A stretch of 64,000 nt of DNA from Thalassia testudinum (GCA_037157565.1 JAZHRO010000063.1:153066501-153130500); one strand, 5' to 3'; shown: positions 1-12,003, numbered from the stretch's first letter. Program-made: numbers and translations. The notes: generated from the sequence alone by a model not told the origin.

Positions 1-520
1 GCTGGGAACTCGTCTAAATCAACTTGTGTTGATCGGCCACTCCTACTCTAGGTGTATTTTTCAGAATTTTTTTGCGACGCTTCTGCGTGATTTTGATTTT
101 TACGCTTACTGAACCAGGCTGTGTGTGAGGTTAGGGTGCTTAGGTTACTGAGTCCCGTAAATCAAAAGTTAGCTAACGAGGCCAAATACTTCCTAAGCCT
201 TAGACCTAATATTTCAGCTTTTCATTTTCCTCAACCTCTTGAGGAGTGTCCAGATCTTAATGGGTACTAAGAGTCTATCCAAGAATGCCTAAGGTTTGCG
301 TTCTTACTAATCCTTTTGTGCACTTTTCAGTTCTTTTCTTGAATGAGGTCTAGAACTTAGGTTAATTCCTTATTTTCTTACTAAGGACTACTTTTTTTTC
401 TCATATTTTTGTGCTCCTTTTTCATCTTTTTTCTTTCCTTCCTCCATAAAATTTCCTTCTCCTTTTATTCTTTTTCGATTTTTTTTTTAAACCTTTTCTT
501 ACAAGTTTTGCACTTTTATA

Positions 521-540
521 CTCCCCCCCTGTGCCTAAGG
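521..540 (-). other. E0 internal polypurine tract
   Basis: On the minus strand a G7 run follows the conserved words GAGGACATTG and CTTAGGCA, about 240 bp after the pol stop. The same block occurs in A, B, C and E1, far from the LTR-adjacent tract. It may be a second plus-strand primer; that role is inferred. Confidence 0.55.
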
Positions 541-719
541 TTTGCAATGTCCTCATTGTGACTTAGGGGGTTTTTTATTTACTTAGTTCATTCCTTAAGA
601 CAGAATGCGGATGATTTCTAATCCCAGATGCAAGCATCTGAGGTGGGGTCGGCTGTCTACAAGGGTGAACCTTAAGTGCAAAAAGGTGTCAGAAAAAGGT
701 TTTGGATTTTTAGGAAAAT

Positions 720-737
720 AACGGGTTGCCTCCCGTT
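720..737. repeat. Post-pol inverted repeat (AACGGG/CCCGTT)
   Basis: A 6-bp stem AACGGG / CCCGTT with loop TTGCCT lies about 40 bp after the pol stop. The same structure sits after the ORF of B (25820-25835) and C (55062-55077), so it marks the end of the coding region in this group. Its function is unknown. Confidence 0.6.
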
Positions 738-777
738 AAGCTCTAAGTTTTACGCCATCGGCTGGGCGCAATAAGCT

Positions 778-2042
778 CAAGGGGAATGGAGGATATAAGA
801 TGCTTCAGCCAAATCAATAGAAGTCACATCAATGAACGGCTTGAGTCTCTGACCGTTCACGATGAAAGGTTCGGAATCGTGGCTGAGCGGACTGATTTCG
901 ATAGCTTCATTTCTAAAAACTTCTCGGACTAACTATGGTCCGACCCACTTGGAGCGCAGCTTTCCCGGGAAAAGTTTGAGTCAGGCATCAAAGAGTAGGA
1001 CCTTCTGACCAGGATGAAAGATTTTTCTTGAGATATGCTTATCGTGGAAGGCTTTAACTCGCTCCTTGTAGATTCGCGAGCTCTCATACGCGTCTAGGCG
1101 TAATTCATCGATCTCGCTGATTTGAAGTTTTCTGTGGGTTCCAGCCTTTGAAAAATCTAGATTACAGTTCCGTACTGCCCAATAGGTTTTTTGCTCCAAT
1201 TCTACAGGAAGGTGACACGCCTTCCCATACACCAGTCTAAAGGGAGACATGCTTAACTGGGCTTTGTGGGCGGTCCTATAGGCCCACAATGCTTCCGGAA
1301 GTCGGGATGACCAGTCCTTCCTGTCAGGCCGAACAGTGACTTGCAGGATTTTCTTGATCTCCCGATTAGACAGCTCAGCTAGGCCATTGGTTTGGGGGTG
1401 GTAAGGAGTAGAGATTCGGTGAGACACCCCATATTTGGTCATCAGTGACCTAAACTGAGTGTTTGTGAAATGGGTCCCCCCATCAGAGATTATAGCACGA
1501 GGAATCCCGAACCTTGAGAAAATGTTTTGATGAATGAATTTGAGAACGATTTTGTGATCACAGGTTCGGGTCGGTATGGCTTCAATCCATTTGGGCACGT
1601 AGTCCACAGCCAGCAGAATGTATTCTAAACCATCCGAAGCAGGAAAGGGACCCATAAAATCAATCCCCCAAACATCAAAGATTTTGCATACGAGAATCGG
1701 CTACATAAGCATCATGTCGCGATGGCTCATGTTGCCCAAAGTCTGGCAACGACTGCATGCCTTGCAGTGATTATACGCGTCTTTGAATAGTGTGGGCCAG
1801 TAAAAGCCGCACTGGAGGACTTTTGATGCGATTTTATGCCCAGAGAAATGGCCACCGCATGCCTGGTCATGGCAGAAAGAGAGGATATTGTTGAATTCCT
1901 CTTCCGGGACACATCTTCGGATGATCTGATCAGCACCTATGCGGAAGAGGTACGGGTCTTCCCAAATGTAATACTTGGCATCAGAGTGCAATTTGTCTTT
2001 CTTGGCCTTCGGCCAATCAGACGAGATCTGATGAGATGCCAA
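778..2042 (-). pseudogene. E0 integrase (decayed)
   Basis: This is the C-terminal pol domain, which inserts the DNA copy into the genome. The HHCC zinc domain (CHDQACGGH ... CSRC) is readable near 1750-1900. The DDE core shows D in GIDFMGP near 1650, D in SDGGTHF near 1490 and E in AELSNRE near 1375. The C-terminal Athila hallmark [13 protein letters not shown] follows. The frame runs to a natural TGA at 778-780 after VNGQRLKPF. Stop codons interrupt it at 1701-1703, at 981-983 and once more near 930; the first two fit C-to-T or G-to-A changes. It is in a different frame from the upstream RT because of a one-base loss near 2066. Non-functional. Confidence 0.85.
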
Positions 2043-2050
2043 GTAATTTA

Positions 2051-3634
2051 CTATATTAGCAAACCATGGCTAGTACCAATAGCCAGCAGGTGCTCATCGG
2101 GAAAATGCTCTATGATGGGTCCGGACGGGTCAATCATTTCAGAAGGAAGGCGACACAAGTGATCAGCTACCACATTTTGCTTTCCCGCTTTGTCGCGAAT
2201 CTCAAGGTCAAATTCTTGCAACAGCAAGATCCATCGGATTAATCGAGGTTTCGCGTCCTTCTTTGCAAGGAGATGCCTCACAACTGTGTGATCCAAGTAA
2301 ATGATGACATGGGAACCCAGAAGATACGATCGAAACATTTCAAGGGCAAATACCACGGCTAGCAGCTCTTTCTCCGTAACTGTATAGTTACGCTGAGCCT
2401 TGTCAAGTGTCTTGCTAGCGTAGTAGATGACCACGTGTTTCCCGTCAGCTTTTTGCCCCAGGACCGCTCCTACAGCGAAATCAGATGCATCACACACGAT
2501 CTCAAAGGGTTGAGACCAATCAGGGGACTGTAGGATCGGGGCCTGGGTGACTCGGTCACGTAGGGCCTTAAATGCTTGAGTGCATTCCTTGGAAATTTCG
2601 AAAGGTACATCCTTGGAGAGAAGAGTGGTCAGGGGGCGCGCGATTTTTGAGAAATCAGGGATAAATCGACGATAAAAATCGACGTGCCCCAAAAAAGATC
2701 GGATGTCCTTGATCGAGCTAGGCATAGAAAGGCGAGAGATCAGATCAACCTTAGCTCAGTCCACTTGGATGCCTTTTTCCGAGATTGAGTGTCCCAGGAC
2801 AATTCCATCAGGCACCATGAAATGGCTCTTTTCCCAGGAAAGAACCAAATTCACCTCGATGCATCGCCTAAGTATTTGGACCAAGTGTTGGAGGCAATCA
2901 TCAAAAGATTCTCCAAAAACTGAAAAGTCATCCATGAAGACTTCCAGAAAATCACCTACCATATCTGAGAATATGGTAAGCATGCACCGCTGAAAGGTAG
3001 CGGGTGCATTGCAAAGATCGAAAGGCATCCTTCGGAAAGCGTAAGTTCTGAAGGGGCAGGTGAACGTGGTCTTTTCTTGGTCCTCAGGATGGATTGCCAC
3101 CTGGTTATAACCGGAGTACCCGTCAAGAAAGCAGAGGAACCTATTTCCCGCTAGTTTCTCAATGAAAGGTAGTGGGAAATGATCCTTCTTCGTGGAGGCA
3201 TTGAGTCAGCGGTAATCTATACAGACTCTCCACGCATTGGCTAATCGGGTAGGAATGATTTCTCCGGTCTCAGTCGTTATGGTGGTGAGTCCTGCCTTCT
3301 TGGGCACGACCTGAATTGGGCTCACCCAATGACTATCGGAGATCGGGTAGATGATCCCGGCATCTAACCACTTGATGATCTCCTTTTTCACGACCTCCTG
3401 CAGATTCGGGTTCAAGCGTCTCTGCATTTCACGAGAAGGTCGTGCGCCCTCTTCTGAATAGATATGATGAGTACAATAAGAGGGACTTATTCCAGTCAAA
3501 TCATCGAGAGTCCACCCGATGGCTCTGCGATGTTGCTGGAGGACAGCAATCAGACGGGATTCCTGTTCGGGATTGAGCTTGGAATTGATAATCACAGGAA
3601 GGGTCTGATTAGAACCCAAAAAGATGTATTTCAA
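2051..3634 (-). pseudogene. E0 reverse transcriptase-RNase H (decayed)
   Basis: The RT domain shows RRLNPNLQEVVKKEIIKWLDAG, then WVSPIQVVPKK, RVCIDYR and the catalytic FMDD near 2927-2938. RNase H follows with [14 protein letters not shown] near 2480 and [12 protein letters not shown]. One frame stays open across the region except for TGA at 3206-3208 and TGA at 2756-2758; TAA at 3656-3658 separates it from gag-protease. All three fit deamination of Arg or Gln codons. The frame is lost at about 2066, where one base is missing relative to E1, and the ORF then ends at 2051. Order and motifs match Athila pol. Inactive. Confidence 0.88.
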
Positions 3635-3655
3635 GTGAGTAGGAAGTGGCTTCAG

Positions 3656-6463
3656 TTAGAGGGTGGGGTTATCAGCAGCAGCGGGTGGTTCAGTATAGAT
3701 GTGAGGTTCAAGGGTGGGAGTTACTGGGTTGTTTATATATGGATTCGAGTCCTTAGTTTGCGGGTCAGGATCTTTCTGCGGTTGATGAGGTATAATCAGG
3801 CCATTCTGGAAGTGTGTTTCATCAACCAAAGCCCTAACGTCACAAACTTGTTCAATGACACCGCAATTGATTCCTTGTTGGGCCTTAAATATATCAATTT
3901 TCAGAGTTTGATTCCCAAATTTGAGCTCTATTTGGCCCTCCTCACAGCTAATGTTGGCTCTAGCAGTAGCCAAGAAAGGTCTCCCTAAAATGATTGGTGT
4001 ATCCCTAGGGTTTTCAGGTGCATCCATGTCTAAGACTATAAAGTCTACAGGAAAATAGAAATCCCGCACTCTCACAATAACATCCTCGAGAATCCATTTT
4101 GGTGACTTTATAGATCGATCTGCTAATTGTAATGTTACCTCGGTTGGTTTTAACTCAGGTTCTTCTAGATGGTCAAGTAAGGATGTGGGTATCAGATTTA
4201 TGGATGCGCCCAAGTCTAGCAATGCTCTATCAAATTGGGTATCACCTATCTTGCAGGAAATCAGGGGAGTACCAAGGTCTTTAGCCTTGGGTGGGAGTAT
4301 GCTTAGGATTACAGAGCTGGCTTGCTCTGACAGAACAATTGGACTCCCACTCTTGGTTCGCGGCTTACGCTGGGGTGTACACACATTCTTTAAGAATCGT
4401 GCGTAAGCCGGTACGTGGCGGATTGCATCCATCAAGGGGATGTTTATGTGGACCTGCTCAAAGAGCTTGACCAGGTCCTCCTCAGGTGCCACGGACTTGG
4501 TGGTCTTCTTTCCCTTGGTCAAGGCCTCGGGAAACGGGATCTTGGTTGGTTCTTCTAGGATAGGTCCAGGTTTTGGATCTGGGATAGGGGTGGGAATGTC
4601 CTGGATTACTGTCCTAGGCTTGGGATCACTACCAGGCTTGGAGTGGTTTGGATGAGGTGGGTCTTGGGTTTCCTTACCACTACGGGTTGTTACGGAATTA
4701 AGTCCTGCCTGGTTTTGGTTGGGATTGGGTAAGATGGGTTGCTGCTGGTAACCCGCAAAAGAAGTGGAGGCCTCTATCTCGTCTGGTGAAGGAACAGAGG
4801 GGGCCTGATAAATCGTATGGGCATGGCCCGGGTTTGGGTTCATAACGTGCCGCTGGGTTGGCACGTTATTTGGATTAGGAAGAGGTTGGGAAGGAAGTGT
4901 GCCTGGCTGGCGAGAATTTGCCAACTGCGCCAATTGGTTTTGGACCTCTGTAATCTCATCCTTGTGTTGCTTTTGAATAGCCGCATTCGTTCTTTGAATG
5001 TCAGCCAGAGTCTGAAGGATTAGGGACATTGGATCCTGATTTGGCCTTGATGGATAAGCAGGGTTGGGCCGAGGCTGAGGCAGCTGGTAAGGACGAGGGG
5101 GTTCTGGGCAGGGTTGAAAGAGTGGTATTTGGGTTTGGGAATTTCCCGCCCACTGAAAGTTGGGATGGTTTCGCCATCCAGGGTTATAGGTGTTGGAGAA
5201 CGGGTCGTTCTGGATGGCGTTGAGGTCCTCGCAGGTCTGAGGAACCTCCAGAGAGTCAGAGAAAGAGGGAATGGAATTCCCCGGGTTGGTATAGAGAGGA
5301 TCGGATGGACCTCTGGTTAGAGAATCAGATGGTGGATATGGATCCATCCTAGGAGAAGATTGATGGAGAATATTTTGCACAGTTTCCCTTGTGGAAGGAG
5401 GCTGTGCAAAGGGGTTATGCGTAGAGGTGGCTCGCTGCAGGTGCTGAGTCAGTTCATCCACCTTGTTTTCAATAATCGAGACCTTGTCCAATCGACTGGC
5501 CATTAATTCCAGGTCGACTGATGCGGACAGGCCCTGCGTCTCATGTGCTCCCCTAAGATTCGTTGATGCGCGAGTATTCGACCTGTCGAATAATCCCATG
5601 GAGTCATTGTTGATGGAGTTCTCGCACATGCTTTCGAGAATCTCCCACACGGTGTCCTCATGTTGACCCATGATATTTCCTCCGCAGGTTGCATTAACGA
5701 AAAGACGGATATCCTCACGGAGTCCCTGGTAAAAAGATTGGACCTGTTCCTATTTAGGAACTCTGTGATGGGGGCACCTTCTCATGAGATCCTGAAAACG
5801 ATCCCATGCCTCATGGAGAGGTTCCCCTGATTGCTAAGTGAAGTGAGTAATCTGATGGCGCAAGGCGTTGGTCTGACCAACGGGAAAGAACTTTTTCAAA
5901 AACTCGGATTGAAGTTCTTCCCAAGTGTTGATCGGCCGGGTCTGAGTCTGATACTAATGGGCGGCCTTGTCCATAAGAGAAAAGGAGAACATCTTCATGA
6001 GAAGAATATCCCGATTTTTCACATCTGACCCAAAAGTTTGGGCCAGATGCTTTAGTTGTTTGATATGCTGGAAGGGATCTTCGGAATTAAGCCCATGGAA
6101 TTTAGGTATAGCATGAATCATGTTGGGCTTCAATTCGGAATCAGGTCCTCCAGTCGGGATTCTGACTCGAGGCTCAATGGTCACCGCAGCAGGATTGTAG
6201 TGGTCCCGCATCATAGGACGCTGTGGTGGGTGCACGAAGTTTTGGAAGAGGTCATTGAGTTGCTGGAGCTGATGCTCCAGATTGTTTTCTTCCTCAACTG
6301 GCTGAGCCATGATGGGGGAAGAAGAAGAACTTGGTTCTGAATCAGAAGAGAAAATAATGTGAGGGGGTTGCTTCACAAACACGAGCGTCGAGGCTTGGCC
6401 TTGACGAGAGTGAATTTCTAAAGGAGGTCTTAAGGGTGGTCTTAAGGACCTCCTACCGTACAT
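3656..6463 (-). pseudogene. E0 gag-protease (decayed)
   Basis: The N-terminal part is gag: FHGLNSEDPFQHIKQL near 6090 and FPVGQTNALRHQI near 5860, typical of the plant gag capsid region. A proline- and asparagine-rich linker follows, then an aspartic protease with active site LLDLGASINLIP at 4202-4216; DLG rather than DSG is usual for Athila. I see no CCHC zinc knuckle. Three TAG codons break gag (the first at 5954-5956, then two between 5953 and 5672), each explained by a Trp or Gln codon. The open frame reaches 6463, but the likely true start is the ATG at 6308-6310 (MAQPVEEE), because the ORFs of B and C begin at the equivalent place. Confidence 0.85.
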
Positions 6464-7353
6464 GCACTGCTGGAAGAGATGAGTTCAGAAGGTGCTGGAC
6501 CCAATCAAGACACCCAAAAATGTGTTGGGTGACTATAGAGGTGCGGGGCAGATGGACCCCTTCATCAGAAAGATCGTCCACCTGAAAATTACCTAGGCAG
6601 CCAGAGAGGGTGAGTCCCGCAAAGACCCATACACGGTAGAGCGTCCCCACGGGTTACAGGGTTTCCCCCACCCGACCTCTCTTGTCACTGCGGTTCCAGG
6701 TAGACCAGAATGGGGATCTTGACCTCTTAAGTCTACCAATTTTAGTTTAAGATCAGGGTGCTTAAGGTTTCACTTGAACTCTTAGGTGTTTTTGTGAACA
6801 AAGTGGCCCAATTTTAAGGTTGGTTGACCCAAGGGGTCAACTTCACCTCTTGTTCTTTTGAGAGCTTTTGGGTCCTTTCTTTTTAGGGTTCAAATGTTTA
6901 GAGAGCCATTTGCTTAGGGTTTCTCTTGTGTAGATTTTTTCAAACAAGGTTTAGGTACACCTCTTTTTGGGAAGATCCTTTCTTTGTTAATAGAAGGTGT
7001 GTCTCTAAAAACCCTAGCTTTTGACCTTATGTTGGCTCTACTTGGTCCATTTAACTCTTTGTTTGGGTAATTAGGGATCAGGCAAGGATGTGTTAGCCCC
7101 TAATCACCTTTAAAACTGTGTGCAGGAATAATAGTTTCTGAGAATATGCAGCTATTACTATGTATAAAGACAGGTTATGCCTATTTCTTTTCTTTTTCTT
7201 TAAAATTTTAGGGTTTAATAGGAAGTTACCTGCCCTTGGAGTGGCTGTGGTGCGGCTACGTCTTTTTGTTTGTTTCTGTACCTACACAAAAGAGAGGAGA
7301 GATTATTAGAAACTTACAAATAGAAATTTTATTACTTCTAGAATAGCCGTTGC
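6464..7353 (-). other. E0 5' leader
   Basis: Untranslated leader between primer site and gag. It is nearly collinear with C 57130-58051 and related to B 27600-28650, including a block around the words CCCGACCTCTCTTGTCACTG. No ORF of note. Packaging signals would be expected here, but none can be assigned by eye. Confidence 0.6.
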
Positions 7354-7371
7354 TCCCCGGCAACGGCGCCA
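7354..7371 (-). other. E0 primer-binding site (tRNA-Asp)
   Basis: The minus strand reads TGGCGCCGTTGCCGGGGA, an 18-nt match to the complement of the 3' end of plant tRNA-Asp, the usual Athila primer. It lies 7 bp from the LTR. Confidence 0.9.
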
Positions 7372-7903
7372 AGAATAGTGGCGGTAGGACTAGGTTTTGT
7401 TGTTTTCTTATAGAAATGGCATTGTAGTACAGATAGTCATTGCCACTATTACAATTTTTACTCGGAAATAAAAGATCTCCCGAGGTCAAACTCAGGGAGC
7501 AAACTGTATTCTAGAGATACGAATTTTCTATTACAAAAATAAAGAGAGAGAGAGAGAAAAATTTGTCTTGTTGGCTTCTTCTTCTTTTATCTTCTCTTTG
7601 GTTCTTCAATTTTCTTCTTTCTTCTTGTTCTTCCTCTATTCTTCTTTTTCTTGCTTTCTTCTTTCTTTTTCTTCAGAGCTTCTTCTTCTTTTCTTCTCGT
7701 GTTCTACTTCTCTTCTTTTTCTTGCTTTCTTCTTTCTTTTTCTTCAGAGCTTCTTCTTCTTTTGTCTTCTTCCTTCTGTTCTTCTCTTGGGTTCTTCAGA
7801 GCTTCTTCTTCTTCCTTTTCTTCTTCCTTGCGATCCTATTCTTCTTTTCTTCTCCTTGCGATCCTGTTCTTCTTTTGTTCTCCTTCTTCTTCATCCTCGG
7901 AGC

Positions 7904-7929
7904 GTCGTCTGATTTTTCAATCAGACGAC
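7904..7929. repeat. 20-bp-spaced dyad, E0 LTR
   Basis: Ten-bp inverted arms GTCGTCTGAT / ATCAGACGAC with a 6-bp loop; the core hexamers start 20 bp apart, followed by CTTAA. It is the E0 form of the dyad found in all LTR families here. Confidence 0.7.
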
Positions 7930-8604
7930 TTAAGTAACCCGCTGCTACAGTGCGTCCTCCTTCCTTCTTTCTTCTTCTTCCTCTGCGGTCTGCCTTCTCT
8001 TCTTCTTCTTTTCTCTTGTGCCTGCACACTCGCAGTTTGGTCAGAGGGCAAAAACCTACTCTACCCTCCCACGCATCTCTCTCTCTCAGAATTCACTCAT
8101 AGGATAGCTCTCCCAGAGCTACCGGGTAGTCGGGTACGGGTCACGCCCGGGTCCAGGCCCACCGGTGTGCGGTGGTGGGCGAGGAGTGCAGGTCGGGTAA
8201 ACAGGTCGGGCCAGGTCCGCGTGGGGTGGTCGCGGACGAGGCCGAGTCGAGTGGGTGAGAGGAACCTCACCCCGTGGTCAGGAGGCAAACAGGCTAAGGC
8301 ACTTATTGCCTTTATGCGGGTGCGCTGCTTCGAAATCCCACGATGTGGGACTAACTTCTGCTGCCTTCGCGCGCGCCCGCAGGACGACTCCACCTCGCCC
8401 TCTGATCAGCTGCAGTCGATGTCTGGGCCAACTGAAGAGGCAGAAGCCTTCGCGGACTTCGCCCCAACCTGCAGCACCTGGGAATCTGGGGCTGTAGGGC
8501 CTGGAGCTAGGCTCGAAGCTGCTTCAGTCGTCGCTAATGGCGGTTGGAGCAGCGAACCTGTTAGATAGGAATATGGCCCTTCGGCCTAATCAAACATGTG
8601 GGGG

Positions 8605-8629
8605 ACCTTCGCCGTGGCAAGGCGAAGGT
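8605..8629. repeat. R-region hairpin, E0 LTR
   Basis: Inverted repeat ACCTTCGCC / GGCGAAGGT, 586 bp downstream of the TATA box in the element's sense, so probably transcribed. Confidence 0.6.
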
Positions 8630-9214
8630 GGTGCGGGGTGTGGCAAGTCGTGGGATGGCGTATGGTGGCGGGGCTAGGTCAGACTGTGGCTGCGAGAATG
8701 GGTTTGTTCGGTGGAGTATTGTGGGGGTGTGGAGAGGTAATGGGTGAGCGGAGGTTGATCAGGGTGAGGAGGAAGAGGTTCTGTGAGGGTCAGCGAGGCG
8801 TATGGGGCTGCGGAGCGATGGTAACGTCTCGCCGAAGGGTGGCCGGAGATGGAGAAGGTGAGGGTGATTAAGCGCGGTCGAAGGGCGGTTGAGCAAATTA
8901 AAGTAGGGAAAAGAAAGAGAGGAGGAAAGGGAAGAACTGTACCTACTTGGAGGGACGAGGGGGGCCGGAGCGGAGAAGAAGGTGCCCAGAGAGAGAGGGC
9001 GGCGGCGAGGAGAGAGCGGGAGAGCGCGCGCTGGGTACGGCGCGACGCCGGAAGAGCAGGTGAAGGCAGCTCTGCTGCTGGTAGTGCGGCAGAGCGACGA
9101 GGAGGAGGAGGAAGAACCGCCGGAGCAGGGAGGCTTCTGTCAGAGTGGGAAGAGAGGAAAAGGGGGGGTTTCTCCGTCAGATCCGAGCTGGAGAGTGCGG
9201 CAGAGCGTCGAGGG

Positions 9215-9330
9215 CTTTTATAGAGTCGAAATCAGAGAGGAGGGCGGAGGGAGACGACGTGCCTCCCTTGCCGGAGGACGCCGGAGATGGAGACCCATAC
9301 CTTCCGCGCGTTCACACGGAAGGTATGGGT
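9215..9330 (-). promoter_or_regulatory. E0 LTR promoter: TATA box with upstream hairpin
   Basis: Minus-strand TATA box CTATAAAAG at 9215-9223. About 70 bp upstream is a hairpin at 9293-9330 with 14-bp arms ACCCATACCTTCCG / CGGAAGGTATGGGT. Same arrangement in B, C, Y and Z. Confidence 0.65.
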
Positions 9331-10150
9331 GGTTGCAGAAACCATGGAGGTGTCCCTGCGATGGCAGAGGTCGCAGGGAACCCCCGGTTGACTTGGCAGA
9401 GGGTCCCCCTTACCCTGCGCGGCGCCATGCTCCGCGCAAAGTCACCGGAGCATGGTACTGCTCAGGGTTTTGCAGGGAGGACCCAAATGCAAAGGACGAA
9501 GAAGAGTTAGTGGCCAAAATGCAAGGGTTTCAAAAGTTGAGGGTCAAAAGGTAATGCATGAGGACCAAAATGCAAAGTCGGTCAAGAAGGTCTCTTCTTA
9601 GGCTCAGGTTTTTATGCATGACTAAATGGGGCCTAAGGATTCTAATGGTGAATTTTATTTCTAGATCAGACCTTGTGTGACTGGTCAATTTACGTAAAAA
9701 CCCAAATTAAGTCATTAATTGGGCATGGTTCTCAATGTAGGTCAAAATGGGTTCCTAAGGCCAAATTGAAGGTTCTAAACCCTAGAGATTATTTTTCTAT
9801 GAATTGTAGAGGGTTTACTCAATTTTTTATTTACCTCGAACCTCGTGAATTGAAGTGGGTTTATTTTAGGGTTACAGATTGTCATTTAATTCCTTGGAGT
9901 TGCTGTAGCCCTTATCAGATCAGATCATCCCACTTCCCTTCTTATTAGGTTTGTTTGACCTGTGTTTGGACCCTGAATTACCCTGCTTGCAGATTGTGCT
10001 GGTAAAATTGCATTTTTACCCCTTATGACTTATTTTCTTCTTAAACTCAGAATTCTCTGAGTTAAGCCTTTCCTTGAGTTATGTAGGAGCTTTTATCCTT
10101 TGTATTAGGTCAAAATGAGCTAGTTATGGCTCATGATGAGGTTCTCATTA

Positions 10151-10457
10151 GGAAACTTAACCCTCTCCGGCACTGACCAATTGTAGCCAGCATGAAATCC
10201 TTCCCCCTTCAACCCTAAGTTAGGTCCAACCTACTCCTCTCCTTCTCCTAAATCTCCTTCCTCTTCTGTTTCCACCGCCGATATGCCCTCAACACCTCCA
10301 TCTTCTTCCTCTCCGACCATGCTCCGACAAGGTCACCCTAATGCCACAAACCTCCAAAGTACCTCGCAACACACCCACAACCTCTGCCAAGCCTCCATGA
10401 CAAGAACCCCTAAAGAATTTGAGGGGATTACATACCCAAAAGGCCTACTCTTTGGAG
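10151..10457. other. Unassigned sequence between E0 and LTR X
   Basis: About 300 bp with no repeat partner in the window, no recognisable domain and no convincing ORF. It could be old host DNA or another decayed element. Confidence 0.4.
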
Positions 10458-11006
10458 TGCCGAATCGGGTTTTAAAAGTGTTGCGTATTAGTACAGCAAA
10501 AATAGGGTTCAAAACAAATACAATTTTATTACTCGAATATATTCCGAGGTCGAATATAGGGAGAAAATGGAATTCACACACTAAAGTTAGTGATTAATGC
10601 AAATTGAACACATAATATCACTCAAAAATTAATTAGGAATGTAGAGCATGAGTATATGAAGAGTTAAAAGAGAGTTGTAGACAAAATAATAGCCACACAA
10701 ATTGATTAAAGAAGGAAATATAAAATTCAGACGTTTTGCAATCAGACACCTTAAATGATTTTGCTATAGTATCCTTCTTTTCTTCCTTCTTCTGATTTCT
10801 CTGATGCTATCTTTCTTCTTCTTCTTCTTCTACCTTCAGCCTTTTCTTCTTGTTCACTTCTTTCTTTGCCTTTGTGAGCCCTTTCTTTTTCTTCCTTCTT
10901 TTTCCCTCAACTTCTACCCTTAGCTTTCTTTGTTTCTTCTTCTTCTTATTTCTCTTTCTTCTTCTTCTTCTCTTCATTAGGCTTGCTTCTTTTCTCTTTC
11001 TTTGCC
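10458..11006 (-). repeat. LTR X, first fragment (oldest insertion)
   Basis: Begins TGCCGAATCGGG and has the conserved Athila LTR-terminal block (CGAGGTCGAA..AGGGAG near 10545-10568) and a CTTCTT-rich tract. It is cut at 11006 by solo LTR Y and resumes at 42968. It holds a decayed dyad near 10730-10750. Confidence 0.65.
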
Positions 11007-12003
11007 TGTTTGTCGAAGCGAAATCGAGTTTTAAAGTAAAGCATTGTAGTACAGTCGAAATCGCTTTGAAAACAAATAAATTTTATTACTCGAAGTTTAA
11101 GTCCTAGGTCAAACACAGGGAGCAAATGAAATTCATGGACTAAGCTCAGTGAATGCAATTTGAGCACATAATATTACTAAAAAATCTAATGAAACATATA
11201 GAGCATTAGTATATGGACAATAACAACAAATGTAGCAAAAATATAGTTGAGGACTTGTGAAGAATTGGACGTCTGATTTGGTAATCAGGCGTCTTAAAAA
11301 TGAAGTGCTATAGTGTTCCTCTGATTTCTTTCTTCTGCTTCTTCTTTTCTCTTTCTCTTTATCTTCTTAGTTCTTATTTTCTCCTTGGCCGCTCCCTGCC
11401 TTGGCTTCTTCTTCTTTCTTCTATTTCTTTTTCTGATTTCATGCCTTAGCCTTTCTTCTTCTCCGTCTCTGGCTTTAGTCATCTTCTTCCTTCAGCTTTT
11501 TCTCCTTCTCTTTCTTTGGCGGATCCTTCTTCTTTTGCCTTCAGTCTTCCTTCTCTTTCTTTGTCTTCGATTCTTTCCTCTTCAGCCTTGTCTTCTCCTT
11601 CCTTAGATTCCTCTCCTTCTTCTTCCTTGGCTTCTTCTTCTTCTCCTTTCCCTGCAAGAGCAAAACCTACCCCTACCCGCGTGTGCTCTCTTCTCCTCTT
11701 TCTCTCTTAGGTTCGCTCTCCCAGAGCCACCATCTTGAGTAATCAGGTCGAATACGCGCCCGATACCAGGCCCACCGACGTGCGGTGGTCGGCGAGGTGT
11801 GTTGGGTTGGGTATACGGGTCACACCAAGTTCGCGGAGGTTGGGTCACAGACGAGGCGAGTGAAGGTCAGTGGGACCTCATCCCGTGGCTATGAGGCGAT
11901 AAAGCCTATGCACTTTTGCAATTTATTCAGCTACGGGCGATCAAGAGTTTCCGAGGTGGGACTATCTTCCCACCTCCCTTCGTGTACGTTCGCAGCAAGG
12001 AAC
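11007..12003 (-). repeat. Solo LTR Y, first fragment
   Basis: Starts TGTTTGTCGAAGCG; the other fragment is 41152-42962, ending CTCATCA. Together about 2,808 bp, the size of the other long LTRs, with no internal region. Flanks are TTGCC (11002-11006) and CTGCC (42963-42967), a 4/5 duplication fitting an old insertion. Orientation is by comparison with B. It carries a dyad at 11268-11293 and is split by E1. Confidence 0.75.
11268..11293. repeat. 20-bp-spaced dyad, LTR Y
   Basis: GACGTCTGAT, six bases, ATCAGGCGTC, followed by TTAAAAA. The cores are 20 bp apart and one arm carries a single change. Confidence 0.7.

Larger units (their letters stand above)
1..10150 (-). mobile_element. E0: Athila-type Ty3/gypsy LTR retrotransposon, 3' end off window
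   Basis: Read leftward from 10150 the element has a 5' LTR, a tRNA-Asp primer site, a leader of about 1 kb, gag-protease-RT-RNase H-integrase, a post-pol inverted repeat and an internal polypurine tract. Position 1 aligns with 54269 of element C, so the 3' LTR should begin roughly 0.7 kb left of the window. The Athila lineage is inferred from the DLGAS protease site, FMDD reverse transcriptase, integrase tail wording and tRNA-Asp priming. Gag-pol has about ten nonsense codons and one frameshift, so this copy is dead. The outer LTR end reads ...CTCATTA instead of the usual ...CTCATCA, and no target duplication can be checked. Confidence 0.9.
7379..10150 (-). repeat. E0 5' LTR (about 2.77 kb)
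   Basis: The LTR starts TGGCGG next to the primer site and ends near 10150, giving about 2,772 bp against 2,784 bp in C, with which it shares most of its length. It contains a TATA box, an upstream hairpin, an R-region hairpin, a GACGTC-type dyad and a long TTC-rich tract (about 7563-7900, purine-rich on the sense strand). Plus-strand ORFs across it are antisense shadows. Confidence 0.85.

Noticed and set aside
7354..7371. tRNA-Asp gene
   Set aside because: Only 18 nt match the complement of the tRNA 3' end; this is a primer-binding site, as in B, C and E1.
7651..8568. 305-codon plus-strand ORF in the E0 LTR
   Set aside because: It is antisense to the LTR, starts in a CTTCTT-rich tract and is not kept in the related LTRs of C.
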